This document shows, one piece after another, positions 27,991 through 37,334 of a DNA stretch of 64,000 nt (position 1 is the first letter of the stretch; each line of letters begins with the position of its first letter). Position numbers and translations under genes: made by a program. The stretch is from NCBI RefSeq assembly GCF_011170125.1, contig NZ_BLLN01000002.1, positions 529,501-593,500 on the forward strand. The letters run 5' to 3'. Source of the stretch: Streptomyces diastaticus subsp. diastaticus. Its GTDB lineage: Bacteria; Actinomycetota; Actinomycetes; Streptomycetales; Streptomycetaceae. The notes below the pieces were generated by a model, which saw only the letters and a program-made list of their open reading frames with translations, ran no database searches and had not been told where the DNA came from.

Positions 27991-28404
27991 TTCTGCTTCC
28001 CGGGCAGCGGTCGCCGCCGCCCCCGCCGAGTGAGGGTCGGAGGGAGCGGCGACGGGGGAGGAGGCCGCCCCCTCCGGCGGGAACGGGCCCGGTTGTCCAC
28101 GCGTACGGGCGGTGCCCGCGTCGTGGACCCCGCAGTCCGGGCCCGTCCCGGCCCGGCGGACTCCTGCCGGCCGCCGGGCTCGCACCCATGCTGCGCGCCC
28201 CCGCCGCCGGCCGGACAGCGGCGAACGACCCCACTCGGGGGGCCATTGGTCCCACGAACCTCGGACGACTCACCGGCCACCGGTCGGATCATCGCGTTAA
28301 ACTTCCGCGACCCGCCGCACCGACGACCAGTCGGGTGGCGGAACCGGGACAGCCGTCAGGGCCGTCCCCGCAACGGGAGCCGGACGCCAGGGGAGGCGGC
28401 AGGG
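27991..28404. other. Intergenic stretch, no supported gene
   Basis: About 410 bases between the tRNA terminator and a small membrane protein gene. The short frames present are Arg/Pro/Gly-rich and lack ribosome sites. Confidence 0.5.
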
Positions 28405-28581
28405 GTGGTGCAGGCCAAGAAGGTCGCGCTGTACGTGGTGGTGGTCTTCGTGCTGTACGTGATCATCACCGACCCCGAGACGGCGGGCGGATACGTCGAG
28501 CTCGGTTTCGAGGGTGTCTCCAACGCCGCGTCGGCGGTCGGCGACTTCATGACCTGGGTCGCCAACGGCGGAAATTCCTGA
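28405..28581 (+). CDS. Small membrane protein, 58 aa
   Basis: GTG 28405 (or the GTG right after it) follows GGGAGGCGGCAGGG. One hydrophobic span (VALYVVVVFVLYVIIT, residues about 7-22) is followed by DPETAGGYVELGFEGVSNAASAVGDFMTWVANGGNS, an amphipathic tail. It looks like a conserved streptomycete single-span protein of unknown function, probably with the tail outside the cell. It lies upstream of sigF, about 280 bases away, in the same direction. Confidence 0.75.
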   Translation: MVQAKKVALYVVVVFVLYVIITDPETAGGYVELGFEGVSNAASAVGDFMTWVANGGNS

Positions 28582-28864
28582 TCCGGCCCCTTCCCGGACG
28601 CCGCCCGCGCGGCATCACCCCCGAGTGGCGGCGGCCATCCGGAGGCTGTACGCCTCCCCTGCCCCCCGGACGCCGCGTCGCGCGCGCTGCGCGCCCCGGC
28701 GCGCACCCCGGGCTCGTACACTCCGCACACGCCCGGCACGCCTCAGCACGTTTGTCACGGTTGTGCCAACTTGCCCCTCAACACGGCTTTATACGGTGCT
28801 TGCACACAGTGCGTCCGTCTTGTGATGCTATGACCGCTTTTGACGGATAGTTGACGATCAAGGG

Positions 28865-29827
28865 GTGGCGTTGCCCGTGCCGGCCAGAACCGCGCCTCAC
28901 GCACCGCCCCAGGACGGTCCCGGCCCCGGCGGCGCGAACACCGTGCCCGGCGCCGGAGCCGCCCCGGGTGCCGAAACCGTGCCCGGCTCCGGGCCGGGGC
29001 CGGGGCGGGCGCCGCGCAGCGCGCCGTTCCGGCCGGGGCGGGCCTCCGACCCGGCCGCCCGCAAACGGGGCGCGGACACCCGCGCGCTGACCCAGCTCCT
29101 CTTCTCGCAGCTCAAGGAGCTGGAGCCGGGCACCGCCGAGCACGGCAGGGTCCGCAGCGCCCTCATCGAGGCCAACCTGCCCCTGGTCCGGTACGCCGCG
29201 GCCCGCTTCCGCAGCCGGAACGAGCCGATGGAGGACGTGGTCCAGGTCGGCACCATCGGCCTGATCAACGCCATCGACCGGTTCGACCCGGACCGGGGCG
29301 TGCAGTTCCCGACCTTCGCGATGCCGACGGTGGTCGGCGAGATCAAGCGGTACTTCCGGGACAACGTCCGCACCGTGCACGTACCGCGCCGGCTGCACGA
29401 GTTGTGGGTACAGGTCACCAGCGCCACCGAGGACCTCACCACGGCCCACGGCCGCTCCCCGACCACCGCCGAGATCGCCGAGCGGCTGCGGATCAGCGAG
29501 GACGAGGTGCTCGCCTGCATCGAGGCGGGCCGCTCGTACCACGCGACCTCGCTGGAGGCGGCCCAGGAGGGCGACGGGCTGCCCGGCCTGCTCGACCGCC
29601 TCGGCTACGAGGACCCCGCGCTCGACGGCGTGGAACACCGCGACCTCGTCCGCCACCTGCTGGTCCAGCTGCCCGAACGCGAGCAGCGCATCCTGCTGCT
29701 GCGCTACTACAGCAACCTGACACAGTCCCAGATCAGCGCCGAACTCGGTGTCTCGCAGATGCACGTCTCCCGTTTGCTGGCCCGGAGCTTCGCGCGGCTG
29801 AGATCCGCAAACAGAATCGAGCCCTAA
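28865..29827 (+). CDS. sigF: SigB/SigF-family RNA polymerase sigma factor (sigF by position)
   Basis: 320 aa from GTG 28865 (AAGGGG just before); the first 70 residues are Pro/Gly/Ala-rich and a later start is possible. The sigma core is unambiguous. Region 2 has [63 protein letters not shown]. Region 3 has [14 protein letters not shown]. Region 4 has [40 protein letters not shown]. Position next to a second SigB-type gene and near upp/tadA matches S. coelicolor sigF, a late sporulation sigma factor needed for spore maturation. Such factors are usually held by anti-sigma ATPases, and two candidates of that type lie in this window. Confidence 0.9.
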   Translation: MALPVPARTAPHAPPQDGPGPGGANTVPGAGAAPGAETVPGSGPGPGRAPRSAPFRPGRASDPAARKRGADTRALTQLLFSQLKELEPGTAEHGRVRSALIEANLPLVRYAAARFRSRNEPMEDVVQVGTIGLINAIDRFDPDRGVQFPTFAMPTVVGEIKRYFRDNVRTVHVPRRLHELWVQVTSATEDLTTAHGRSPTTAEIAERLRISEDEVLACIEAGRSYHATSLEAAQEGDGLPGLLDRLGYEDPALDGVEHRDLVRHLLVQLPEREQRILLLRYYSNLTQSQISAELGVSQMHVSRLLARSFARLRSANRIEP

Positions 29828-30059
29828 CCGGAACGGGTCGACTCGATTCACGGCCCCGACTGCGCGAAAACCCCTCACACCCCCTGTTTCCGGGGCCAAC
29901 TCCCCCGTTTTTTGTCGACTTACCGCTACAGCGTGTTGCCGACATGTGACATTCTGCGGGAACGGCGTTTGCCGCAGGCTCACCGCCGGTATTCAGGTGG
30001 AGGCTGCGTTCCTCGGACGAGGGCGTCGCCGCGACCGTCCGCGACCTCAAGGGGGTGGC

Positions 30060-31079
30060 ATGTCCGCAGAACAGGGCAGCTCGAAGGTGCTCACGCTCAG
30101 CAAGAGTGCCCCCGGTGTGCTCGACCGTGCGGAATTCCCGCATGTCCTGCCGCCGGAGACGACCCGTCAGGAAGACGCGCTCCGGCCCACGGCCCCGCCG
30201 CGGGCCGCCCACCCGGCCGGACCCCCCGGCGCCGCGGACACCGTCACGCCGCTCCCGGAGGCAGGCGAGGTGGCCGCGGCCGACCTCCCCGAGCCCTCGG
30301 GGGCGCTCGACACCCGCACCCTCTCCCGCTCCCTCTTCCTGCGCCTGCGCGAGCTGTCGGCGGAGGGCTCCGGCAAGGAGAGCCCCGAGCGGGCGTACGT
30401 CCGCGACACCCTCATCGAGCTGAACCTCCCCCTCGTCCGGTACGCGGCGGCCCGCTTCCGCAGCCGGAACGAGCCGATGGAGGACATCGTCCAGGTCGGC
30501 ACCATCGGCCTGATCAAGGCGATCGACCGGTTCGACTGCGAGCGCGGGGTGGAGTTCCCGACCTTCGCGATGCCGACGGTGATCGGCGAGATCAAGCGGT
30601 TCTTCCGGGACACCAGCTGGTCGGTGCGGGTACCGCGCCGCCTCCAGGAGCTCCGGCTCGCGCTCACCAAGACCAGCGACGAGCTGGCGCAGAAGCTCGA
30701 CCGCTCCCCGACCGTGCCCGAGCTGGCGCAGGCACTCGGCGTCTCGGAGGAGGACGTGGTCGACGGCCTGGCCGTGGGCAACGCCTACACCGCCTCCTCG
30801 CTCGACTCCCCGGCCCCCGAGGACGACGGCGGCGAGGGCTCCCTCGCGGACCGCCTCGGCTACGAGGACACGGCGCTGGAGGGCGTGGAGTACCGCGAGT
30901 CGCTGAAGCCGCTGCTGGCCAAGCTCCCCCCGCGCGAGCGCCGGATCATCATGCTCCGCTTCTTCGCCAACATGACCCAGTCGCAGATCGGCGAGGAGGT
31001 CGGCATCTCCCAGATGCACGTCTCCCGCCTCCTCACCCGCACCCTGGCCCAGCTCCGCGAGGGCCTGATCGCGGACTGA
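30060..31079 (+). CDS. sigN: SigB/SigF-family RNA polymerase sigma factor (sigN by position)
   Basis: 339 aa from ATG 30060 behind AAGGGGGTGGC. The N-terminal 85 residues are variable. Region 2 ([36 protein letters not shown]) is nearly the same as in sigF, followed by [36 protein letters not shown] and region 4 ending [29 protein letters not shown]. The pair probably arose by duplication. In S. coelicolor the equivalent gene is sigN, whose product drives nepA in a sub-apical compartment of aerial hyphae; a nepA-like gene is at 54145-54456. A perfect terminator follows. Confidence 0.9.
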   Translation: MSAEQGSSKVLTLSKSAPGVLDRAEFPHVLPPETTRQEDALRPTAPPRAAHPAGPPGAADTVTPLPEAGEVAAADLPEPSGALDTRTLSRSLFLRLRELSAEGSGKESPERAYVRDTLIELNLPLVRYAAARFRSRNEPMEDIVQVGTIGLIKAIDRFDCERGVEFPTFAMPTVIGEIKRFFRDTSWSVRVPRRLQELRLALTKTSDELAQKLDRSPTVPELAQALGVSEEDVVDGLAVGNAYTASSLDSPAPEDDGGEGSLADRLGYEDTALEGVEYRESLKPLLAKLPPRERRIIMLRFFANMTQSQIGEEVGISQMHVSRLLTRTLAQLREGLIAD

Positions 31080-31115
31080 CCGCGCCGGCGCCCCCCGTGC
31101 AGGGCGCCCCGCTCC

Positions 31116-31159
31116 CGGCGGCCGGCCGCACGCCCGTCCAGGCGTGCGGCCGGCCGCCG
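31116..31159. terminator. Terminator after sigN
   Basis: Perfect 19-base inverted repeat (31116-31134, 31141-31159) with a six-base loop, 37 bases past the sigN stop. The rest of 31160-31411 holds no supported gene. Confidence 0.88.
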
Positions 31160-31411
31160 CCGCGTGTACGGCCCCGCCCGGACACGAAGAAGCGCGCCCC
31201 TCGCGAAGAGGGACGCGCGTCCGTCACCGGCCCGCCGGGACGAGCCGGCTCCGCGTGCCGAGGGGCGGCTCGCCGTCGACACCCGGCGCGCGCGGGCGCG
31301 CGGCGGGTGAGCACGTCGGTTGCCCGACAGCGACGAGTGACGCCCCGGCGGTGAGCCGGGCTCCGGCAGAGCGGTGTGCGGCGCCCCGGTGGTGAGCGGG
31401 GCACCGGAGAA

Positions 31412-31621
31412 TCAGGCGAAGGCGAGCCAGCCCACGGCGGCGAGGACCGCCACCACGGCGATCACCCCGACGATCAGGCCGACCCGGGGGCCGGAGGACT
31501 GGGCGGCCTGCGTCTGCTGTCCGGCGGGGCCGGGCTCGTCGACGAAAGCGCGGAACATCTGCGTACTGCCGGCCGGGTCGTGACCTTGGGGACCCTGCGG
31601 CGACTGGGGGTTGTGTGCCAT
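31412..31621 (-). CDS. Small tail-anchored membrane protein, 69 aa
   Basis: ATG 31621. The N-terminal 45 residues are polar and Gln/Pro/Gly-rich (MAHNPQSPQGPQGHDPAG, later TQMFRAFVDEPGPAGQQ). One hydrophobic helix (VGLIVGVIAVVAVLAAVGWLAFA) ends the protein, giving a C-terminal anchor. The ribosome site is weak. Function unknown. It faces away from sigN and is separated from the MarR gene by the operator region. Confidence 0.7.
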   Translation of the reverse strand: MAHNPQSPQGPQGHDPAGSTQMFRAFVDEPGPAGQQTQAAQSSGPRVGLIVGVIAVVAVLAAVGWLAFA

Positions 31622-31901
31622 GGGCCAGGACACTAGCGAATGCGGCCCGCCCGCCCAACCCTCGGGGGATGCGGGCCGGTTCGCCCGGTCCGTCGCACCC
31701 GCTCGCGGGGTCCGCGCCGCCGGCGGCGCACACGCGGAGGGGTGGGTTGACCACCTCCGCGCTTCCCGCGTGCCCACGGGCGGGAGGGGCGGCGCAGGGG
31801 CGCGCGGCGGCCGGCCGGGGGCTTTACCGAACACCTTCGTGCTTTACGCCCGCACCCCCAGAGCTTTGCCGACTCTTTAGCGCGATTGCCCCAGTTTCGT
31901 T

Positions 31902-31943
31902 TGCCTGCGGCAACCATCCAGTTCTATCGTTGCCCTAAGCAAC
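31902..31943. promoter_or_regulatory. Probable MarR operator: two inverted repeats
   Basis: TTGCC-TGC-GGCAA (31902-31914) and GTTGC-CCTAA-GCAAC (31929-31943) lie in the last 60 bases before the MarR start, with centres 28 bases apart. The shared half-site (G)TTGC and the position over the likely promoter suggest autoregulation by MarR and control of the MFS gene downstream. Function is inferred from symmetry and position. Confidence 0.62.
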
Positions 31944-31958
31944 AAACAGGAGAGGCCG

Positions 31959-32465
31959 ATGGCTGCTCAGTCCCAGTACGAGCAACTGGCCCGTCAGCTC
32001 AGCGCCATCGGAGCGGTGAAACGAGGACTCGCCCGCGTTCTGCCCTACGACTGCCCGCCCGGTTCCATCGCGGTACTCAATCTGCTCGACCTGCACGGTG
32101 AGATGCGGATGAGCCGGATGGCCGAGCTGCTGGCCGTCGACATGTCGGTCACCAGCCGCCATGTGGCGCACGTCGCGGACCGCGGCTGGCTCGACCGGTC
32201 CCCGGACCCGTCGGACCGCCGGTCCCGGATCCTCCGTCTCACGCCCGAGGGCAAGCTCCTGCTGACCGAGCTGTCCGAGCGTTACGTCAGAGCGCTCGGC
32301 CACTACATGGAGAACTGGTCGGACGAGGAAGTCGACCAGCTCATCTCGCTCCTCGGCCGCCTGCGCCAGGACTTCGGCGACTGCCGCTCGATCCCGAGCC
32401 GGCTCACCGACGATCCCGCGCCGGCGCCGAGCGACCAGCCGACCGCCCGTACCTCCTCGCTCTAG
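31959..32465 (+). CDS. MarR-family transcriptional regulator
   Basis: 168 aa, ATG behind AGGAGAGG. The winged helix is clear: LLDLHGEMRMSRMAELLAVDMSVTSRHVAHVADRGWLDRSPDPSDRRSRILRLTPEGKLLL, including the DxRxxxLxLTxxG wing. It is probably a drug- or metabolite-responsive repressor. The MFS exporter gene starts 113 bases downstream in the same direction, the common MarR/exporter layout. Two palindromes directly upstream are its likely binding sites. Confidence 0.92.
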   Translation: MAAQSQYEQLARQLSAIGAVKRGLARVLPYDCPPGSIAVLNLLDLHGEMRMSRMAELLAVDMSVTSRHVAHVADRGWLDRSPDPSDRRSRILRLTPEGKLLLTELSERYVRALGHYMENWSDEEVDQLISLLGRLRQDFGDCRSIPSRLTDDPAPAPSDQPTARTSSL

Positions 32466-32578
32466 GACGCGCGGGCGTCGGGCCGGTCCGGCCGCCACGG
32501 CGGTGGGGACCGGCCCGCCGTCCGTGTCCGTCCGGACGGGGGACGTACATCCGCGCACGATGTAAGAGAAGGATTTTC

Positions 32579-35068
32579 ATGGCAACAACCACGCCGGAAG
32601 GTGTGCGGGGCAGCCATGCCGCCAAGCACGGCGGCGCCGCCGCGGCGTCGGCCGGGGCGCCCATGTCGCACCGGCAGATCATGGAGGCGCTCTCCGGGCT
32701 GCTGCTCGGCATGTTCGCCGCGATCATCTCGTCGACGATCGTCTCCAACGCCCTGCCCAGGATCATCGGAGACCTGGGCGGCGGGCAGAGCGCGTACACC
32801 TGGGTCGTCACCGCCTCGCTGCTGACCATGACGGCCTCCACGCCGCTGTGGGGCAAGCTCGCGGACCTCTACAACAAGAAGGCCCTGGTCCAGATAGCCC
32901 TGGTCATCTTCGCGATCGGCTCGATCGTCGCGGGGCTGTCGCAGGACCCGGCCATGCTCATCGCCTGCCGGGCCGTGCAGGGCATCGGCGCGGGCGGTCT
33001 GGCCGCGCTGGCCCAGATCATCATGGCCGCCATGATCGCGCCGCGTGAGCGCGGCCGGTACAGCGGCTACCTCGGCGCCACCTTCGCCGTGGCCACCGTC
33101 GGCGGCCCGCTGCTCGGCGGCGTCATCACCGACACCTCGTGGCTCGGCTGGCGCTGGTGCTTCTACGTGGGCGTGCCCTTCGCCCTGATAGCCCTGGTCG
33201 TGCTCCAGAAGACCCTGAAGCTGCCCGTGGTCAAGCGGGAGGTGAAGGTCGACTGGCTGGGCGCGTTCTTCGTGGTCGCCTCGGTCTGCCTGCTGCTGAT
33301 CTGGGTGACCTTCGCCGGGGACAAGTACGACTGGATGTCGTGGCAGACCGGTGTCATGGTCGGCGGCTCCGTCGTGCTGGCCCTGATCTTCGTCCTGGTG
33401 GAGTCGAAGGCCGCCGAGCCGATCATGCCGCTGCGCCTCTTCCGCAACCGCACGATCACCCTGGCCTCGCTGGCCTCGCTCTTCGTCGGTATCGCGATGT
33501 TCTCCGGCACCGTCTTCTTCAGCCAGTACTTCCAGCTGGCGCGCGGCGAGTCGCCGACGATGTCGGGCGTCATGACGATCCCGATGATCGCGGGCATCTT
33601 CGTCTCCTCCACCGCCTCCGGCATCATCATCACCAAGAACGGCCGCTGGAAGGCGTGGCTGGTCTCCGGCGCGGTGCTGCTCACCGCGGGCCTCGGCCTG
33701 CTGGGCTCGATCCGCTACGACACCCCGTACTGGCACATCGCGCTCTTCATGGCGCTGATGGGTCTGGGCGTCGGCATGATGATGCAGAACCTCGTGCTCT
33801 GCACCCAGAACCAGGTGGCCCCCTCGGACCTCGGTTCCGCCAGCTCCGTCGTCACCTTCTTCCGCTCCCTCGGCGGCGCGGTCGGCGTCTCGGCGCTCGG
33901 CGCGGTCATGGCGACCAGGATCAGCGACTACGTCAAGGACGGCCTCACCGGACTGGGCCCGAAGGCCGCCGCGGCGGCCCAGCAGGGCGGCGGCTCCAGC
34001 GGCGGCTTCCCCGACCTGGACGCCATGCCGGCCCCGATCCGGACCGTCTTCGAGTCGGCCTACGGCCACGGTGTCGCGGACGTCTTCCTGATCGGCGCCC
34101 CGATCGCGGCCCTCGCCCTGATCGCCGCCCTCTTCATCAAGGAGGTCCCGCTGCGGACCCAGGGCGCGCTCGCCCAGGCGGAGAGCGAGAAGACCGCTCC
34201 GGTCCCGGCCGCCGCCGAGGCGCGCGTCCCGGCCGCCGTCGGTGCCGCCACCCCGGCGGCGACCGCCGCCACCCAGCAGTTCGGCGCGGTCCCGGCCGCC
34301 GCGAACGGCGGGGGGACCACCGTCCACGGCTCGGTCCGGGGCGCGGAGAACACGCCGGTGGCGCACGCCACCGTCACGCTGATCTCGCTCGGCGGCCGCC
34401 AGCTCGGCCGCGCGGTCGCCCAGGGCGACGGCTCCTACGCGCTGGACGCGCCCGAGCCCGGCAGCTACGTGCTGATCGCCTCGGCCGACGGCTTCCAGCC
34501 GCAGGCGTCCACCGTGGTCGTCGGCGAGCAGTCGCTCGGCTACGACATCCTGCTCAGCGGGACGAGCGGCCTGACCGGAGCGGTGCGTACCGAGGCCGGT
34601 GCCCCGGTCGCCGGGGCGATGGTCATCGTCACCGACGTGCGCGGCGACGTGCTGGCCACCGGAGCCAGTGACGAGACGGGCGCCTTCGCCTTCACCGAGC
34701 TGGTGCCCGGTCCCGTGACGGTCGCGGTCAACGCCGAGGGCCACCGCCCGGCGGCGCTCCCGGTCGAGATCGGCGCCACCGGCGTCACCCACGTCGAGGT
34801 CGCCCTGCACACCGGCGCCCGCGTCCAGGGCGTCGTCCGGGCCGCGGACGGCCCGCTGGCCGGGGTGCGGGTCACCCTGGTCGACGCCGCGGGGAACGTG
34901 GTCGCCACCCGCACCACCGCCGAGGACGGGGCCTACGGCTTCGCCGACCTGGACGGCGGCGAGTACACCGTGATCGCGACCGGCTACCCGCCGGTGGCCA
35001 CCGCGGTCGTCCTCAACGGGCCCGGCACCGACGGGCACGACATCGAGCTCGCCCACCCCGGCGAGTGA
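32579..35068 (+). CDS. MFS exporter (EmrB/QacA type) with C-terminal carboxypeptidase-regulatory-like domains
   Basis: 829 aa, ATG 32579 with GAAGGA upstream. Residues about 35-545 are a 14-span DHA2 transporter: MFAAIISSTIVSNALPRIIGDLGG (motif with the exchanged acidic residue), PLWGKLADLYNKK (motif A), ACRAVQGIGAGGLAAL and GPLLGGVI (motif C region). A Pro/Ala linker follows. The last 250 residues contain three repeats of a beta-sandwich regulatory-like domain. They start near TTVHGSVRGAENTPVAHATVTL, GLTGAVRTEAGAPVAGAMVIV and RVQGVVRAADGPLAGVRVTLV, each with a G-x-Y/F-x-F/L-x-x-L/P-G-Y/V closing motif. Such an extension is not part of ordinary exporters. It would lie in the cytoplasm or outside depending on span count. 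Confidence 0.92.
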   Translation: MATTTPEGVRGSHAAKHGGAAAASAGAPMSHRQIMEALSGLLLGMFAAIISSTIVSNALPRIIGDLGGGQSAYTWVVTASLLTMTASTPLWGKLADLYNKKALVQIALVIFAIGSIVAGLSQDPAMLIACRAVQGIGAGGLAALAQIIMAAMIAPRERGRYSGYLGATFAVATVGGPLLGGVITDTSWLGWRWCFYVGVPFALIALVVLQKTLKLPVVKREVKVDWLGAFFVVASVCLLLIWVTFAGDKYDWMSWQTGVMVGGSVVLALIFVLVESKAAEPIMPLRLFRNRTITLASLASLFVGIAMFSGTVFFSQYFQLARGESPTMSGVMTIPMIAGIFVSSTASGIIITKNGRWKAWLVSGAVLLTAGLGLLGSIRYDTPYWHIALFMALMGLGVGMMMQNLVLCTQNQVAPSDLGSASSVVTFFRSLGGAVGVSALGAVMATRISDYVKDGLTGLGPKAAAAAQQGGGSSGGFPDLDAMPAPIRTVFESAYGHGVADVFLIGAPIAALALIAALFIKEVPLRTQGALAQAESEKTAPVPAAAEARVPAAVGAATPAATAATQQFGAVPAAANGGGTTVHGSVRGAENTPVAHATVTLISLGGRQLGRAVAQGDGSYALDAPEPGSYVLIASADGFQPQASTVVVGEQSLGYDILLSGTSGLTGAVRTEAGAPVAGAMVIVTDVRGDVLATGASDETGAFAFTELVPGPVTVAVNAEGHRPAALPVEIGATGVTHVEVALHTGARVQGVVRAADGPLAGVRVTLVDAAGNVVATRTTAEDGAYGFADLDGGEYTVIATGYPPVATAVVLNGPGTDGHDIELAHPGE

Positions 35069-35072
35069 CGCT

Positions 35073-35113
35073 CCGCGCCCGGCGCCCTCCCCCGCGAGCG
35101 GCGCCGGGCGCGG
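35073..35113. terminator. Terminator after the MFS gene
   Basis: Perfect 14-base inverted repeat (35073-35086, 35100-35113) that begins five bases after the MFS stop. Confidence 0.8.
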
Positions 35114-35174
35114 CCACAGGCCACGGGCCCGGCCGGCGCACCCAGCGGAGGCGCCGGACGGCGGCCCCGTGGAA

Positions 35175-35232
35175 GGGCCCCGGACAGGCGGTGGACCGGC
35201 AGGGGACGGCCGGCCCACCGCGTCCGGGGCCC
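35175..35232. repeat. Extended stem-loop in the MFS-YceI gap
   Basis: Eleven pairs (35175-35185 with 35222-35232) continue after a two-base bulge into seven more (35188-35194 with 35215-35221), around a 20-base loop that can itself fold (CCGGC/GCCGG). It lies about 400 bases before the YceI start. It may be a second terminator or a leader structure. Nothing else is supported between 35114 and 35634. Confidence 0.5.
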
Positions 35233-35634
35233 GTCGCTCTGCCGGCCCCGGCGACGCGGCGCGGGTCCACCCGTACGGGTCGCCTCGGGGCGAAAGGGGT
35301 GTCCGGGGCGAACCGTTTCGGTACGGAGGAGTCGTGCGCGGGCCGGGGCGGCACCCGTGCGGGCTCCGGCCGGCGAGGGCCCCGGGCGGCGGGAGAATGG
35401 CGCCGCGGGGGCCGGGGGCCGGGGCGGGGCGCGGACGGGGACACGGGCGGCTCGGCCGTCCGCACACAGGGACTTCCCGCCCTCCGACCGCCGGGCACGG
35501 GCCCGGGCGGCCGGGGGCGGACACAGGCATCGGACGGCTGTCGCCGAGCGCGGCGGCCGGGGGAGGCGGGACGGGCGGCGCCCGGACCGGCTCCCCGCAC
35601 CGGAACAGCGGAACTGCGCAAGGAGAGAGACGGC

Positions 35635-36456
35635 ATGGGACTCACCGCACGGATTCGGACCCGCGACGGATGGGGAGTGCCCCACGCCGTGGTCACCGTC
35701 ACCGACATGACCGGCCGGCAGGTCATCCGCGCCGACGCCGACGCCGACGGCGTGGTCGAGGAGGCGGCCGAGCTGGCGCCCGGCCCGTACACGGTCATCG
35801 TCACGGCGGTCGGCTACGGCCCGTCGGCCTCCACCGCGCTGGTCGGCGCGGGCGGCCGGGCCGACGCGGGCACGGTGGTGCTGACCCGGCAGGGCGGTAC
35901 GGAACTGCCCGCGCCCGGTACCTGGACGGTCGACCCGGCGCACTCGACGGTCGGCGCGGTCGCCCAGCACCTGGGGATCTCCAGCGTGCGAGGCCGGTTC
36001 ACCGACTTCACCGCCCGCATCGAGATCGGCGGGGACGACGGCTGGTCCACGTCCCGTGTGGAAGCCGTCATCCAGGCCGCCTCGATCGACACCGGCAACC
36101 AGATGCGCGACGGTCATCTGAAGTCCCCCGACTTCCTCGACGTGGTCAACTACCCGCAGCTCACCTACCTCAGCTCCGGCATCTCCCTCGCGGGCGAGGA
36201 CCGCTGGACCGTCCACGGCGACCTGCGGATGCACGGCGTCTCCCGCCCCGTCGACCTCGACCTGCGCTACCTCGGCACCGGCTCCGACCCCTGGGGCGGC
36301 ACCCGCGCCGCCTTCAGCGCCACGGCCGAACTGCGCCGCGACGACTTCGCGATGCACTACAACCAGGTCATCCAGGCGGGGATCTCGGCGATCGGCACGA
36401 AGCTCAGGGTCGAGATGGACATCCAGGCGGTGCAGGGGAACGCCCTGCCGGGCTGA
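35635..36456 (+). CDS. YceI-family lipid-binding protein with N-terminal regulatory-like domain
   Basis: 273 aa, ATG 35635 behind AAGGAGAGAG. Residues 1-90 are a small beta-sandwich like the repeats in the MFS protein upstream (LTARIRTRDGWGVPHAVVTVTDMTGRQVI, then YTVIVTAVGYGPS). From about 98 the YceI lipocalin-like barrel begins: GTWTVDPAHSTVGAVAQHLGISSVRGRFTDF, then VEAVIQAASIDTGNQMRDGHLKSPDFLDVVNYP and VHGDLRMHGVSRPVDLDL. YceI proteins bind polyisoprenoid chains. No signal peptide, so it is likely cytoplasmic, unlike most periplasmic YceI proteins. The shared domain with the MFS gene argues that the two work on one pathway (inference). Confidence 0.9.
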   Translation: MGLTARIRTRDGWGVPHAVVTVTDMTGRQVIRADADADGVVEEAAELAPGPYTVIVTAVGYGPSASTALVGAGGRADAGTVVLTRQGGTELPAPGTWTVDPAHSTVGAVAQHLGISSVRGRFTDFTARIEIGGDDGWSTSRVEAVIQAASIDTGNQMRDGHLKSPDFLDVVNYPQLTYLSSGISLAGEDRWTVHGDLRMHGVSRPVDLDLRYLGTGSDPWGGTRAAFSATAELRRDDFAMHYNQVIQAGISAIGTKLRVEMDIQAVQGNALPG

Positions 36457-36481
36457 ACGCCATGAGCCCGGCCGACAACCG

Positions 36482-36560
36482 GGTGCCGGAGTGCCGGGTG
36501 CCACGTGCCGGGGTGCCGGGTGCTGCGTGCCGCGTGCCGCGTGCCGCGTGCCGCGTGCCG
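36482..36560. repeat. 7-base tandem repeat
   Basis: GCGTGCC is repeated five times at 36525-36559, preceded by related GGTGCCGG-type units from 36482. It lies between the YceI and PPOX genes. Confidence 0.8.
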
Positions 36561-36683
36561 GTCAAGGATGGCCTCGCTCGCCGGTCGGGCCGGAGGGCCC
36601 GGCCCGGCGGGCGGTCGGGACCGCCCGGGAGCCGCACCGGGCGTCGCACCCGCTCGCGGCAGGACCCCGCGCAGGGTGCGGGA

Positions 36684-37334
36684 ATGTCTCCCTCCCTCGC
36701 CACCGAAACCCGGCGCGACCGCGCCGAGTTGCCGGACCTCGTCCGGCCCCGGCACGGGGCCCTGCTGCTCACGGCCCGCGCCGGCGGCTCTCCGCAGGCG
36801 TCCCCGCTGACCCGCGGCGTCGACGGGCAGGGCCGGATCGTCGTCTCCCCCTGTCCCGCGCGCGCCAAGACCCGGGAACGCCCACGGAACCCGAAGGTCG
36901 CCGTCGTCGTGCTGAGCGACGACTGGAACGGCCCCTGGGTGCAGATCGACGGCACCGCCGAGGTGATCGACGCCCCCGCCTCCGTCGAGCCGCTCGTCGA
37001 GTGCTTCCGCGTCATCTCCGGGGAACACCCGGACTGGGACGAGTCCCGCGCCGCCACGCTGAAGCAGGGCGAGTCGCTCATCCGGACCCCCGAGTGGTGG
37101 GCCCGGTCGCCACCGGCGGGTCCCGGCCCGGCGGGCCGCGGAACCGGGCGGGCGGGGCCGCTCAGGCCGCCCGGGCGGCCATCGCCTCGATCCCGGCGAC
37201 GAGCAGGTCGAGGGCGACGGCGAAGTCCCGCTCCCGCATCTCCTCCACGGTGCGCCCGCCGCGCTCCGCCTCCAGCCGCCCCGGCTCCGCGAAGTCCCCC
37301 TCCAGTTCCGGGTGTTCCCGGATGGCACCCATGA
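36684..37334 (+). pseudogene. PPOX-class (F420-dependent type) oxidoreductase, 3' end damaged
   Basis: The first 137 residues are a good split-barrel protein: MSPSLATETRRDRAELPDLVRPRHGALLLTARAGGSPQASPL, then GRIVVSPCPARAKTRERPRNPKVAVVVLSDDWNGPWVQIDGTAEVID and DWDESRAATLKQGESLIRTPEWW. Family members of about 140 aa usually end in a WGPVATGG-type motif. Here GPVATGG appears only in the neighbouring frame, so a one-base shift near 37098-37110 seems to have occurred. The frame then runs on for over 70 more codons, antisense to the TetR gene, to a stop at 37334. The protein may still fold but has lost its normal C terminus. Confidence 0.65.
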
